The notes below the pieces were generated by a model. The model did not search any database, had not been told where the DNA came from, and worked only from the letters and a program-made list of their open reading frames with translations. Made by a program: the position numbers and the translations under genes. A stretch of 5,113 bases of DNA from an uncultured Lachnospiraceae bacterium (lineage in GTDB: Bacteria; Bacillota_A; Clostridia; Lachnospirales; Lachnospiraceae). The DNA lies in contig CAMMZE010000112.1 of assembly GCA_946529195.1 (NCBI GenBank), positions 1-5,113 on the forward strand, given 5' to 3'. Position 1 is the first letter of the stretch. The number at the start of each line of letters is the position of its first letter. Shown in pieces: positions 1-5,113 of the stretch.

Positions 1-395
1 ACTCTCTGGTGGAGGCGGCGGATCGCGATCAGGCCGGTCAGCAGGTCGGGAGACTTTTCCGGGTCCGGCTGGTGAAGCATGCCTTTGTAGCCCTTTCCGG
101 TAGTACGGGGCTTGTTGGTGTAGATCCTGGGGATCATCAGGATCTTATCGGCAACCTTTTCCTGGACGCGGGCAAGGCGGTAGACATACTCCATGACAGG
201 CTCTTCGCTGTCTGCGGAGCAGGGACCGATGACAAGGAGGAACTTGTCGGATTCTCCGGTAAAGATGCGGGCGATCTCCTCGTCACGCTTTTGCTTTAAA
301 ATAGAAAGCTCTTCGGAGACAGGATATTCTTCTTTGATATCTTTCGGAACAGGAAGCTTTCGGATAAACTCCATCGGCATGGTTTCAACACTCAT
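1..395 (-). CDS. 3-deoxy-7-phosphoheptulonate (DAHP) synthase, class I-alpha; N-terminal part, cut by window edge
   Basis: This enzyme condenses phosphoenolpyruvate with erythrose 4-phosphate to DAHP, the first cytoplasmic step of the shikimate pathway to aromatic amino acids. The open frame gives 131 residues from the ATG at 395-393 and runs off the left edge. Residues 55-60 (VIGPCS) and 90-99 (RIYTNKPRTT) are the hallmark motifs of the AroF/AroG/AroH family. By comparison with E. coli AroG as I remember it, C59 should be the metal-binding cysteine (AroG C61), and R90 and K95 should contact phosphoenolpyruvate (AroG R92 and K97). The first 45 residues match the N-terminal extension typical of the I-alpha type, which in AroG takes part in feedback inhibition. 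Start: AGAAAGG lies nine bases upstream; in-frame Met6 and Met8 lack a comparable site. It diverges from the AAA+ gene. Family assignment is firm; which paralogue (aroF, aroG or aroH type) cannot be told. Confidence 0.95.
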   Translation of the reverse strand, partial: MSVETMPMEFIRKLPVPKDIKEEYPVSEELSILKQKRDEEIARIFTGESDKFLLVIGPCSADSEEPVMEYVYRLARVQEKVADKILMIPRIYTNKPRTTGKGYKGMLHQPDPEKSPDLLTGLIAIRRLHQR

Positions 396-404
396 GACTT
401 TCAG

Positions 405-411
405 CCTTTCT
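405..411 (-). promoter_or_regulatory. Ribosome binding site of the DAHP synthase gene
   Basis: On the minus strand the sequence AGAAAGG ends nine bases before the ATG at 395-393. It supports the first of three closely spaced in-frame ATG codons (Met1, Met6, Met8) as the start. Confidence 0.6.
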
Positions 412-460
412 TGATCAACGAATTCAGGCGGCATTGGGCAGCCCGGACAATATTTGGTTC

Positions 461-489
461 ACTATACCATAAAACGGAAAACAATACAA
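461..489 (-). promoter_or_regulatory. Candidate SigA promoter for the DAHP synthase gene
   Basis: On the minus strand a TATAGT box (plus 461-466, five of six consensus bases) lies 17 bases downstream of TTGTAT (plus 484-489, only the TTG matching). This would give a leader of roughly 60 bases. A second minus-strand TATAAT (plus 496-501) is a perfect -10 but has no recognisable -35 at the right distance. The leader is too short for a T-box or a classical attenuator, and I saw neither. Confidence 0.35.
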
Positions 490-509
490 ACAAAGATTAT
501 AAGGTAACT

Positions 510-537
510 TTGACAAAGTGCGGATATGATGTATAAT
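510..537 (+). promoter_or_regulatory. Perfect-consensus SigA promoter for the AAA+/ABC-F operon
   Basis: TTGACA at 510-515 and TATAAT at 532-537 match the housekeeping consensus at all twelve positions, with a 16-base spacer. Transcription should begin around 543-546, giving a leader of about 110 bases before the ATG at 657. No terminator follows the first gene, so the promoter probably serves both the DUF815 ATPase and the ABC-F gene. A weaker second candidate, TCGACA (588-593) and TATAAG (613-618) with a 19-base spacer, is less convincing. Confidence 0.8.
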
Positions 538-642
538 GACGGCATAAAAACGCAAAAATGCTGTTTTACTAAACATTCCTGAACGAGTCGACAAAGCATG
601 ACGCCATTTTTATATAAGATCAAATCGCGATCGCAATGCATG

Positions 643-648
643 AAGGAG
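643..648 (+). promoter_or_regulatory. Ribosome binding site that fixes the AAA+ ATPase start at 657
   Basis: AAGGAG lies eight bases before the ATG at 657. The in-frame ATG at 636 lies upstream of this site and has no ribosome binding site of its own, so the 657 start is preferred and the protein is 436 rather than 443 residues. Confidence 0.85.
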
Positions 649-656
649 CAAGAAAT

Positions 657-1967
657 ATGTATCGTATCATCTCAAAACTTTTGATTTTCGGCAGCATGCC
701 AGAAGACAGCATTCTGATGCAGCTGGGCGATATTTTCCGCAAGATGGATGAGGAGGCGCAGCCAAAGGATGTGCTGATCGCCCGGATTTTTGCCCAGGTC
801 AAGAGGATTCTGGAGCTGGGGACAGATTACGGGTTTGACCACAATCTCTGGCACAATTACCTGACCTTCCTCCTGATCACGGATGAGAATCCCTTTACCC
901 TGACCTGTGAGAAGGTTGGAGCCAGCGACGGCAGTGTCAATTATTTTGCAAAAAGCGATTTCCGCGCTTTTAAGGAGCTCTTTGACTTCGATTTCGGCCC
1001 GGCCGAGCAGAAGCTGGGAATCGACTGCTTTTCTGTTCTGACCCATTACAGGGCCATCGGCAAAAAGGAGCTCATGTATAATAAAAATGTCAGCGAGAAG
1101 GTGCAGACACTGAGCCTGAAGCTGGAGCAGGCAGCAGATGAAAATGCGTTTTTCGATGCTGTGACCGGTTTTTACAGGGATTACGGTGTGGGCATGTTCG
1201 GTCTCAACAAGGCATTCCGCATCGTTCCCTCTGCAGATGGAGACATTGCCTTCCATGCCATCAACAATATGGAGCATGTCATGCTGGATGACCTGATCGG
1301 TTACGAGATCCAGAAAAAGAAGCTGGTTGATAATACGGAAGCCTTTGTCAGCGGCCGCAAGGCCAACAATGTGCTTCTCTTTGGAGATGCGGGCACAGGA
1401 AAATCGACTTCCATCAAGGCCATTGTCAATGCCTATTATGACCGGGGTCTGCGCATGATCGAGATTTACAAGCACCAGTTCCATGATCTGTCCGGCGTGA
1501 TCGCCCGGATCAAGAACCGGAATTACCGCTTTATCATCTATATGGATGATCTGTCTTTTGAAGAGGATGAGGTCGAGTACAAGTTCCTCAAGGCGGTGAT
1601 CGAGGGCGGCGTGGAGACCAAACCGGAGAATATCCTGATCTACGCGACTTCCAACCGGCGCCATCTGATCCGGGAGACCTGGAATGACCGCAATGACATG
1701 GAGTACGAGCAGGATCTGCATCGCTCAGATACCATGGAAGAGAAGCTGTCTCTGGTCAGCAGGTTCGGCGTGCAGATCAGCTATATGAAGCCGTCCAAGA
1801 AAGAGTTTAACCATATCGTGATTGAGCTTGCCAGAAGAAACGGCATAACCATGAGCGATGAGAAGCTCTGCCTGGAAGCCAACCGCTGGGAACTTGCACA
1901 CGGGGGTATTTCCGGGCGTACGGCTCAGCAATTTATCAATTATCTCCTGGGAATGGCGGAAGAATAA
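657..1967 (+). CDS. DUF815-family AAA+ ATPase (P-loop ATP-binding protein of unknown function)
   Basis: A 436-residue cytoplasmic protein with no signal peptide or membrane segment. The C-terminal ~245 residues carry the DUF815 AAA+ core. The Walker A motif is GDAGTGKS (243-250). The Walker B strand reads into MDDLSF (296-301), with D297 and D298. YATSNRRH (329-336) is the sensor 1 region and a hallmark of the family. An arginine-finger-like SRFG follows at 368-371, and the sensor 2 region begins with SGR at 419-421. All key ATPase residues are present, so it should bind and hydrolyse ATP. The N-terminal ~190 residues match no domain I know; they are helical-looking, with many Leu, Phe and charged residues. 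The role of the DUF815 family is not established. The gene has a perfect-consensus promoter and lies 24 bases before an ABC-F gene on the same strand, which suggests co-transcription. Family call is firm; biological role unknown. Confidence 0.92.
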   Translation: MYRIISKLLIFGSMPEDSILMQLGDIFRKMDEEAQPKDVLIARIFAQVKRILELGTDYGFDHNLWHNYLTFLLITDENPFTLTCEKVGASDGSVNYFAKSDFRAFKELFDFDFGPAEQKLGIDCFSVLTHYRAIGKKELMYNKNVSEKVQTLSLKLEQAADENAFFDAVTGFYRDYGVGMFGLNKAFRIVPSADGDIAFHAINNMEHVMLDDLIGYEIQKKKLVDNTEAFVSGRKANNVLLFGDAGTGKSTSIKAIVNAYYDRGLRMIEIYKHQFHDLSGVIARIKNRNYRFIIYMDDLSFEEDEVEYKFLKAVIEGGVETKPENILIYATSNRRHLIRETWNDRNDMEYEQDLHRSDTMEEKLSLVSRFGVQISYMKPSKKEFNHIVIELARRNGITMSDEKLCLEANRWELAHGGISGRTAQQFINYLLGMAEE

Positions 1968-1975
1968 GGATAAAA

Positions 1976-1982
1976 GTGGGGA
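1976..1982 (+). promoter_or_regulatory. Weak ribosome binding site of the ABC-F gene
   Basis: The only purine-rich match before the ABC-F start is GTGGGGA, nine bases upstream of the ATG at 1992. It is poorer than the AAGGAG and AGGAG sites of the neighbouring genes. No other in-frame start exists between the upstream stop codon at 1971-1973 and 1992. Translation may depend partly on ribosomes finishing the upstream gene 24 bases away, but that is inference. Confidence 0.4.
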
Positions 1983-1991
1983 TATAGTGGG

Positions 1992-3878
1992 ATGCTGTAT
2001 CAGATTAGAAATGCAAAACTGACTGTTGGTGGGAATACTATCCTGGATCGCTTCGATTTTACCATAAAAGGGAGTGAGAAGGCTGCGCTGGTGGGAGCCA
2101 ACGGAGCAGGGAAAACAGTATTCCTGCGGATGATCGCCGGTCAGCTGCCTCTGGAAAAGGATGAAAAGAGCATTCATCAGGGAATCTATACCTCCGGAAA
2201 TATCACCATTGGCCTCTTGGAGCAGACTCCTTTTGCGGGAAGTGAGAGGACAGTTCAGGAGGAGATCATGGCGGTCTGCCCGGAGGAGGATCTCTGGGAC
2301 CGGGCCCGCTTTGATTTTGAACAGGAATATGACCGGGTCTTTACAGGTTTTGGCTTTTCCAAGCAGGATAAGGAGAAGAAACTTTCGGACTTCTCGGGCG
2401 GTGAAAGGACCAAGATTGCCTTCATCCGTCTGCTGCTGATGCGGCCCGATCTGCTTCTTCTGGATGAGCCGACCAATCATCTGGACCTGGAGTCAGTTCA
2501 GTGGCTGGAGGGATATCTGCGCGCTTATCCCGGAGCAGTTCTGGTCGTTTCCCACGACCGCTTTTTTCTGGATGAGACGGTGGACATGGTCTATGAGCTG
2601 GAAAATGGCAAACTCACCCGCTACGCAGGCAATTACAGCGCCTACCGGAAGGAAAAGCAGCGGGCATCTGCCGCCGCCATGAAACGCTGGCGCAGGCAGC
2701 AGGAGGAGATTGCCAGGGAGGAGGAACTGATCCGTCGTTTCCGGAACAGGCCCAATAAGGCTTCTTTTGCCAGATCCCGCAAAAAAATGCTGGAGAGGAT
2801 GGACCGGATCCAGAAACCGGAGGAAGCCGCTGCGCATATCTTTACGGGTGAGATCAGGCCCCGGATTCCGGGCCCCAAATGGATCCTGGAGACCAAAGAG
2901 CTGAAAGCGGGCTATGAGAAGCCTTTACTGGAACTGACCCTGCGGATCCGGCGGGGACAGAAGATTGCTGTGATTGGAAAAAACGGCACAGGCAAATCGA
3001 CTCTGCTCAAAACTCTGATGGGACAGATTCCTTCTCTGGGAGGAAAGTATCAGTTCGGAGAAGGCGCTGATATTGCCTATTTTGACCAGCTGACGGCAGA
3101 GATGGATGGTCAGGAGCGGGTGATCGGACATTTTCGAAAGCTTTTTCCGGAGATGGAGGAGAAGGATGCCAGAAATTATCTGGCCAGATACCTTTTCCGG
3201 GGATCAATGGCATCGGAGATGGTCGGGCAGCTTTCCGGCGGAGAGAAGGCCCGGCTCAGACTGGCAGAGATCCTCTGTGCCTGCCCCAATATGCTGATTC
3301 TGGATGAGCCGACCAACCATATGGACCTGCCGGCAAAAGAGACCCTGGAATCGGCCTTCCAGGCTTATCAGGGAACCATGCTCTTTGTTTCTCATGACCG
3401 TTATCTGGTCTCCCAGGTCGCAGATGCCCTTCTGGTTCTGGAAGGCGGGCAGGTCTGGTACTATCCCTTTGGCTACCGGCATTATCTGGAAAAGAAAAAG
3501 ACCCCGGTGGAGGCGGAGAACCAGGCCCTGATCAGCGGACTGAGAAATGTCCCTAAGGGCAGCAGGATCCCGGGAGGAAGAATGACGGAGCGGGAACTGT
3601 CTCTGGAATGGGAAGCAGACCGCCTTTGGGAACAGCTTGACCGGGCGGAGAAAGAGATTCTGGCTTTGCAGGAAAAAGCCGATGCCCTGCAGCAGGAAGA
3701 ACTGAGGCTTTTTTGCGAGGGAGATGACCGGAACCTGCAGGACCAGATTCTGAAGATACGGCAGAATCTTAGCGAGGTTCTGTCTGTATATGCAGACAAT
3801 GCTGCGGCATTGGATGAACTGACGGGAGAAGAGGATGCTTCCCCGCAGACAGAAGAAAACCGGGAAATGTCTCCTTGA
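1992..3878 (+). CDS. ABC-F family ATP-binding cassette protein (ribosome-associated type)
   Basis: A 628-residue soluble protein with two ABC ATPase domains and no membrane segments, the ABC-F layout. Domain 1: Walker A GANGAGKT (35-42), signature FSGGER (134-139), Walker B LLLLDEP (154-160), switch histidine H188. A charged, Arg/Lys/Glu-rich linker at about 210-285 matches the helical interdomain linker that reaches toward the peptidyl-tRNA site in studied members. Domain 2: Walker A GKNGTGKS (329-336), signature LSGGEK (414-419), Walker B LILDEP (435-440), H468. Residues ~534-605 look like a C-terminal coiled coil, as in Uup/YdiF-like proteins. The segment between the first Walker A and signature is short, so no EttA-type arm is apparent. 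Members act on ribosomes as translation factors or protect them from antibiotics; the sequence alone does not say which. It probably shares the upstream gene's promoter and ends inside its own terminator. Confidence 0.95.
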   Translation: MLYQIRNAKLTVGGNTILDRFDFTIKGSEKAALVGANGAGKTVFLRMIAGQLPLEKDEKSIHQGIYTSGNITIGLLEQTPFAGSERTVQEEIMAVCPEEDLWDRARFDFEQEYDRVFTGFGFSKQDKEKKLSDFSGGERTKIAFIRLLLMRPDLLLLDEPTNHLDLESVQWLEGYLRAYPGAVLVVSHDRFFLDETVDMVYELENGKLTRYAGNYSAYRKEKQRASAAAMKRWRRQQEEIAREEELIRRFRNRPNKASFARSRKKMLERMDRIQKPEEAAAHIFTGEIRPRIPGPKWILETKELKAGYEKPLLELTLRIRRGQKIAVIGKNGTGKSTLLKTLMGQIPSLGGKYQFGEGADIAYFDQLTAEMDGQERVIGHFRKLFPEMEEKDARNYLARYLFRGSMASEMVGQLSGGEKARLRLAEILCACPNMLILDEPTNHMDLPAKETLESAFQAYQGTMLFVSHDRYLVSQVADALLVLEGGQVWYYPFGYRHYLEKKKTPVEAENQALISGLRNVPKGSRIPGGRMTERELSLEWEADRLWEQLDRAEKEILALQEKADALQQEELRLFCEGDDRNLQDQILKIRQNLSEVLSVYADNAAALDELTGEEDASPQTEENREMSP

Positions 3879-3898
3879 GAGAACATTTCCCGGTTTTT
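3856..3898 (+). terminator. Rho-independent terminator overlapping the 3' end of the ABC-F gene
   Basis: A perfect 15-bp inverted repeat pairs 3856-3870 with 3883-3897. Three more pairs (CTC with GAG) follow beyond a one-base bulge, leaving a five-base loop. The right arm runs into a T tract at 3894-3898. The left arm lies within the coding sequence and the stop codon TGA (3876-3878) falls at the loop and inner stem. The left arm begins with AAAA, so a weaker terminator may also be read on the minus strand. Confidence 0.9.
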
Positions 3899-4033
3899 AA
3901 GAAAGAATGAGAAATTGACTCATCCAGGCAGCTTATCTGCGCTTCTCTAATGTTTCCCCCTGCAGTAAAACCCCCATACTACTGCTAACATCCCAATCGC
4001 GAAGCTGCACTGGAGCGGCCGGCGCTATCGCGC
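3899..4033. other. Intergenic spacer with short inverted repeats and no intact gene
   Basis: No open frame of useful length lies here on either strand. GCAGTA (3962-3967) and TACTGC (3980-3985) form a 6-bp inverted repeat with a 12-base loop. AGCG/CGCT (4014-4026) brackets a GC-rich core. The hexamer ATCGCG occurs at 3996-4001 and 4027-4032. Any of these could be binding sites for the downstream regulator, but none is strong. The minus strand carries a faint resemblance to a HAD phosphatase C-terminus, described in the findings. Confidence 0.4.
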
Positions 4034-4062
4034 TTGACCGATTCTGTAATATATTATAGAAT
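4034..4062 (+). promoter_or_regulatory. SigA-type promoter for the MocR regulator gene
   Basis: TTGACC (4034-4039) and TAGAAT (4057-4062) each match five of six consensus bases, with a 17-base spacer. Transcription should start near 4069, leaving a leader of about 60 bases. An overlapping TATAGA at 4055-4060 is a less well spaced alternative -10. Because a strong terminator ends the upstream operon, this promoter should drive the regulator on its own. Confidence 0.65.
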
Positions 4063-4108
4063 GGAACTGGGCACATCAAAAGAACCAAAAAACAATTATT
4101 TTATAAGA

Positions 4109-4122
4109 CCAGTTCGAACAGG
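4109..4122. promoter_or_regulatory. Palindrome next to the ribosome binding site, possible operator
   Basis: GTTCGAAC at 4112-4119 is a perfect 8-bp palindrome. With one mismatched pair (A opposite A) the symmetry extends to CC...GG at 4109-4110 and 4121-4122, touching the AGGAG ribosome binding site at 4120-4124. It could be a protein-binding dyad for autoregulation. An 8-bp palindrome can also occur by chance. Confidence 0.25.
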
Positions 4123-4124
4123 AG
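4120..4124 (+). promoter_or_regulatory. Ribosome binding site of the MocR regulator gene
   Basis: AGGAG is followed by a seven-base spacer and the ATG at 4132. This supports the chosen start, which also places the GntR helix-turn-helix at the normal position near the N-terminus. Confidence 0.85.
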
Positions 4125-4131
4125 AAGACCA

Positions 4132-5113
4132 ATGCTGATCTATGATCTTTCCCAAAGCGGAACCGTGCCAAAGTATATCTACCTGTATATGTGTATCAAA
4201 GATGACATCCTTTCGGGAAAGTTAAAGCCGGGAGAAAAGCTGCCTTCCAAGAGGGCTCTGGCCAACCACCACAACCTGGGTGTCGTGACCGTTGCCAATT
4301 GCTACGAACAGCTGCTTTCTGAGGGATATATCGTTTCTTACGAGAGAAGAGGCTATTTTGTGGAAGAGCTGAATGAGCTGCAGAACAGGACACCCGGAAG
4401 CAGTCATCGCCAGCTGGCTGAGCTGGCCGGAGAGGAAGCTGCACCTGCATCTGCAGTGGCCGGGGAGCAGCCGGAAACGGAAGAAGAAGACAGAGAATAC
4501 AGCTTTGACTTTAAGACCAACAGGGCCAGCCTGGATCTGTTTCCCAGAGCCACATGGAACCAGTTGATGCGCAAAACACTGTATCAGGAAGACGACAGTC
4601 TCTATACCACGCCGCCCTATAACGGACTCTATATTCTGCGCAAGGCGATTGCCGGATATCTGGAACATGAAAGAGGAATGTATGTGGATCCTTCCCAGAT
4701 CATTATCGGCGCCGGGACGGAGTATCTATACAGCAGACTGACCCAGCTCTTTGGCAGGCACAGCATTTTTGGCTTTGAGGATCCCGGATATAAAAATCTG
4801 GCTGCGATGACTGCCTCCTACGGCAATCCCTGCCGCTTTATCCCCAGTGACGGGAGCGGGCTGCGGGTGGACCTGCTGGATGACAGCGGGGTAGATATCG
4901 TACATGTATCCCCGGCCAACCAGTTCCCGACAGGAAGGACCATGCCGGCCAGGAGGCGGGCGGAGCTTTTTGAGTGGGTCAGCCGGGTCAAGAAGAGGTA
5001 CATCATTGAGGACGATTACGACAGCGAGTTCCGCTACAAGGGAAGGTACATCGTGCCCATGTTTGCAGACGGGGCCAGTGAAAAGGTCATCTATATGAAT
5101 ACTTTTTCCAAGA
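4132..5113 (+). CDS. MocR/PdxR-type transcriptional regulator: GntR winged helix fused to aminotransferase-like PLP domain; cut by window edge
   Basis: The first 327 residues of a protein whose family usually has about 450-500. Residues ~10-77 form a GntR winged helix, with KLKPGEKLPSKRAL (30-43) and the recognition-helix region VTVANCYEQLLSEGY (52-66). An acidic, Ala/Glu-rich linker (~80-122) leads to an aminotransferase fold type I domain: PPYNGLYILRKAI (161-173), a PLP-phosphate region near IIGAGTEYLY (191-200), and EDDYDSEFRY (293-302), whose Asp and Tyr should contact the cofactor as in GabR. FSK ends at K327, matching the lysine that binds PLP in GabR; its codon is the last complete one in the window. 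Such proteins sense PLP or an amino compound and control vitamin B6, GABA or related genes. Their targets are often adjacent or divergent, but none is evident here. Family call is firm; ligand and target are unknown. Confidence 0.93.
   Translation, partial: MLIYDLSQSGTVPKYIYLYMCIKDDILSGKLKPGEKLPSKRALANHHNLGVVTVANCYEQLLSEGYIVSYERRGYFVEELNELQNRTPGSSHRQLAELAGEEAAPASAVAGEQPETEEEDREYSFDFKTNRASLDLFPRATWNQLMRKTLYQEDDSLYTTPPYNGLYILRKAIAGYLEHERGMYVDPSQIIIGAGTEYLYSRLTQLFGRHSIFGFEDPGYKNLAAMTASYGNPCRFIPSDGSGLRVDLLDDSGVDIVHVSPANQFPTGRTMPARRRAELFEWVSRVKKRYIIEDDYDSEFRYKGRYIVPMFADGASEKVIYMNTFSK

Noticed and set aside
9..299. Plus-strand open frame of 96 codons
   Set aside because: It lies entirely opposite the DAHP synthase gene, whose conserved motifs are unmistakable on the minus strand. 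It has no convincing ribosome binding site and no recognisable product.
396..460. T-box, attenuator or riboswitch upstream of the DAHP synthase gene
   Set aside because: Only about 60 leader bases are available from the best candidate promoter. There is no specifier loop, T-box sequence or terminator hairpin, only a small GGG-CAG-CCC dyad at 436-444.
627..634. GCGATCGC palindrome in the AAA+ gene leader
   Set aside because: It is a short isolated 8-bp palindrome with no second copy, no extended symmetry and no promoter box overlap, so I do not call it an operator.
636..656. Upstream in-frame ATG at 636 as the start of the AAA+ ATPase
   Set aside because: The AAGGAG site at 643-648 lies downstream of it and is correctly spaced for the ATG at 657. 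Nothing resembling a ribosome binding site precedes 636.
672..2480. Two long minus-strand open frames (349 and 251 codons) antisense to the AAA+ and ABC-F genes
   Set aside because: They are aligned codon-for-codon with the sense frames, so an antisense stop appears only where the sense strand uses TTA, CTA or TCA. Those codons are rare in these genes, which explains the open length. Their translations resemble no protein family.
4196..4668. Minus-strand open frames opposite the MocR gene
   Set aside because: They are shadows of a clear GntR-aminotransferase frame on the plus strand and carry no motifs.
1..5113. CRISPR array, tRNA, rRNA, insertion sequence or phage genes
   Set aside because: I saw no regularly spaced repeats, cloverleaf-like segments, transposase motifs or terminal inverted repeats.

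Overview
The window looks like ordinary chromosomal DNA of a Gram-positive anaerobe of the Clostridia, most likely Lachnospiraceae. This rests on the character of the proteins (a DUF815 AAA+ ATPase, a clostridial-style ABC-F protein, and a MocR regulator with a 'PPYNGLYxLR' segment), strong AGGAG-type ribosome binding sites, SigA-like promoters and intermediate base composition judged by eye. The taxon is an inference from style, not from a database match. I saw no rRNA, tRNA, CRISPR array, insertion sequence or phage gene.

Layout. Positions 1-395 (minus strand) hold the N-terminal 131 residues of a class I-alpha DAHP synthase, the first enzyme of the shikimate pathway; its 3' end lies outside the window. 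Positions 396-656 are an AT-rich divergent intergenic region. It has a perfect-consensus SigA promoter reading rightward and a weaker candidate promoter reading leftward into the DAHP synthase gene. Positions 657-1967 encode a 436-residue DUF815-family AAA+ ATPase. After 24 bases with no terminator comes a 628-residue ABC-F ATPase (1992-3878). These two genes probably form a two-gene operon, closed by a strong hairpin terminator whose loop contains the ABC-F stop codon.

Positions 3879-4131 are intergenic. They carry the terminator's 3' half, a faint minus-strand similarity to the C-terminal end of a HAD phosphatase (possibly a gene remnant), a SigA-type promoter and an 8-bp palindrome just before the next ribosome binding site. 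From 4132 to the right edge runs a MocR/PdxR-type regulator: a GntR winged helix fused to a PLP-binding aminotransferase-like domain. The window ends one base after the codon of the predicted PLP-binding lysine.

How the genes relate. The DAHP synthase is metabolic. The ABC-F protein is expected to act on ribosomes. The DUF815 ATPase is of unknown function and its link to the ABC-F protein is only positional. The MocR regulator has its own promoter and no target gene is visible in the window. The least explained items are the DUF815/ABC-F pairing, the uncharacterised N-terminal region of the DUF815 protein, and the possible HAD remnant. I do not see clear evidence of a new multi-gene system.
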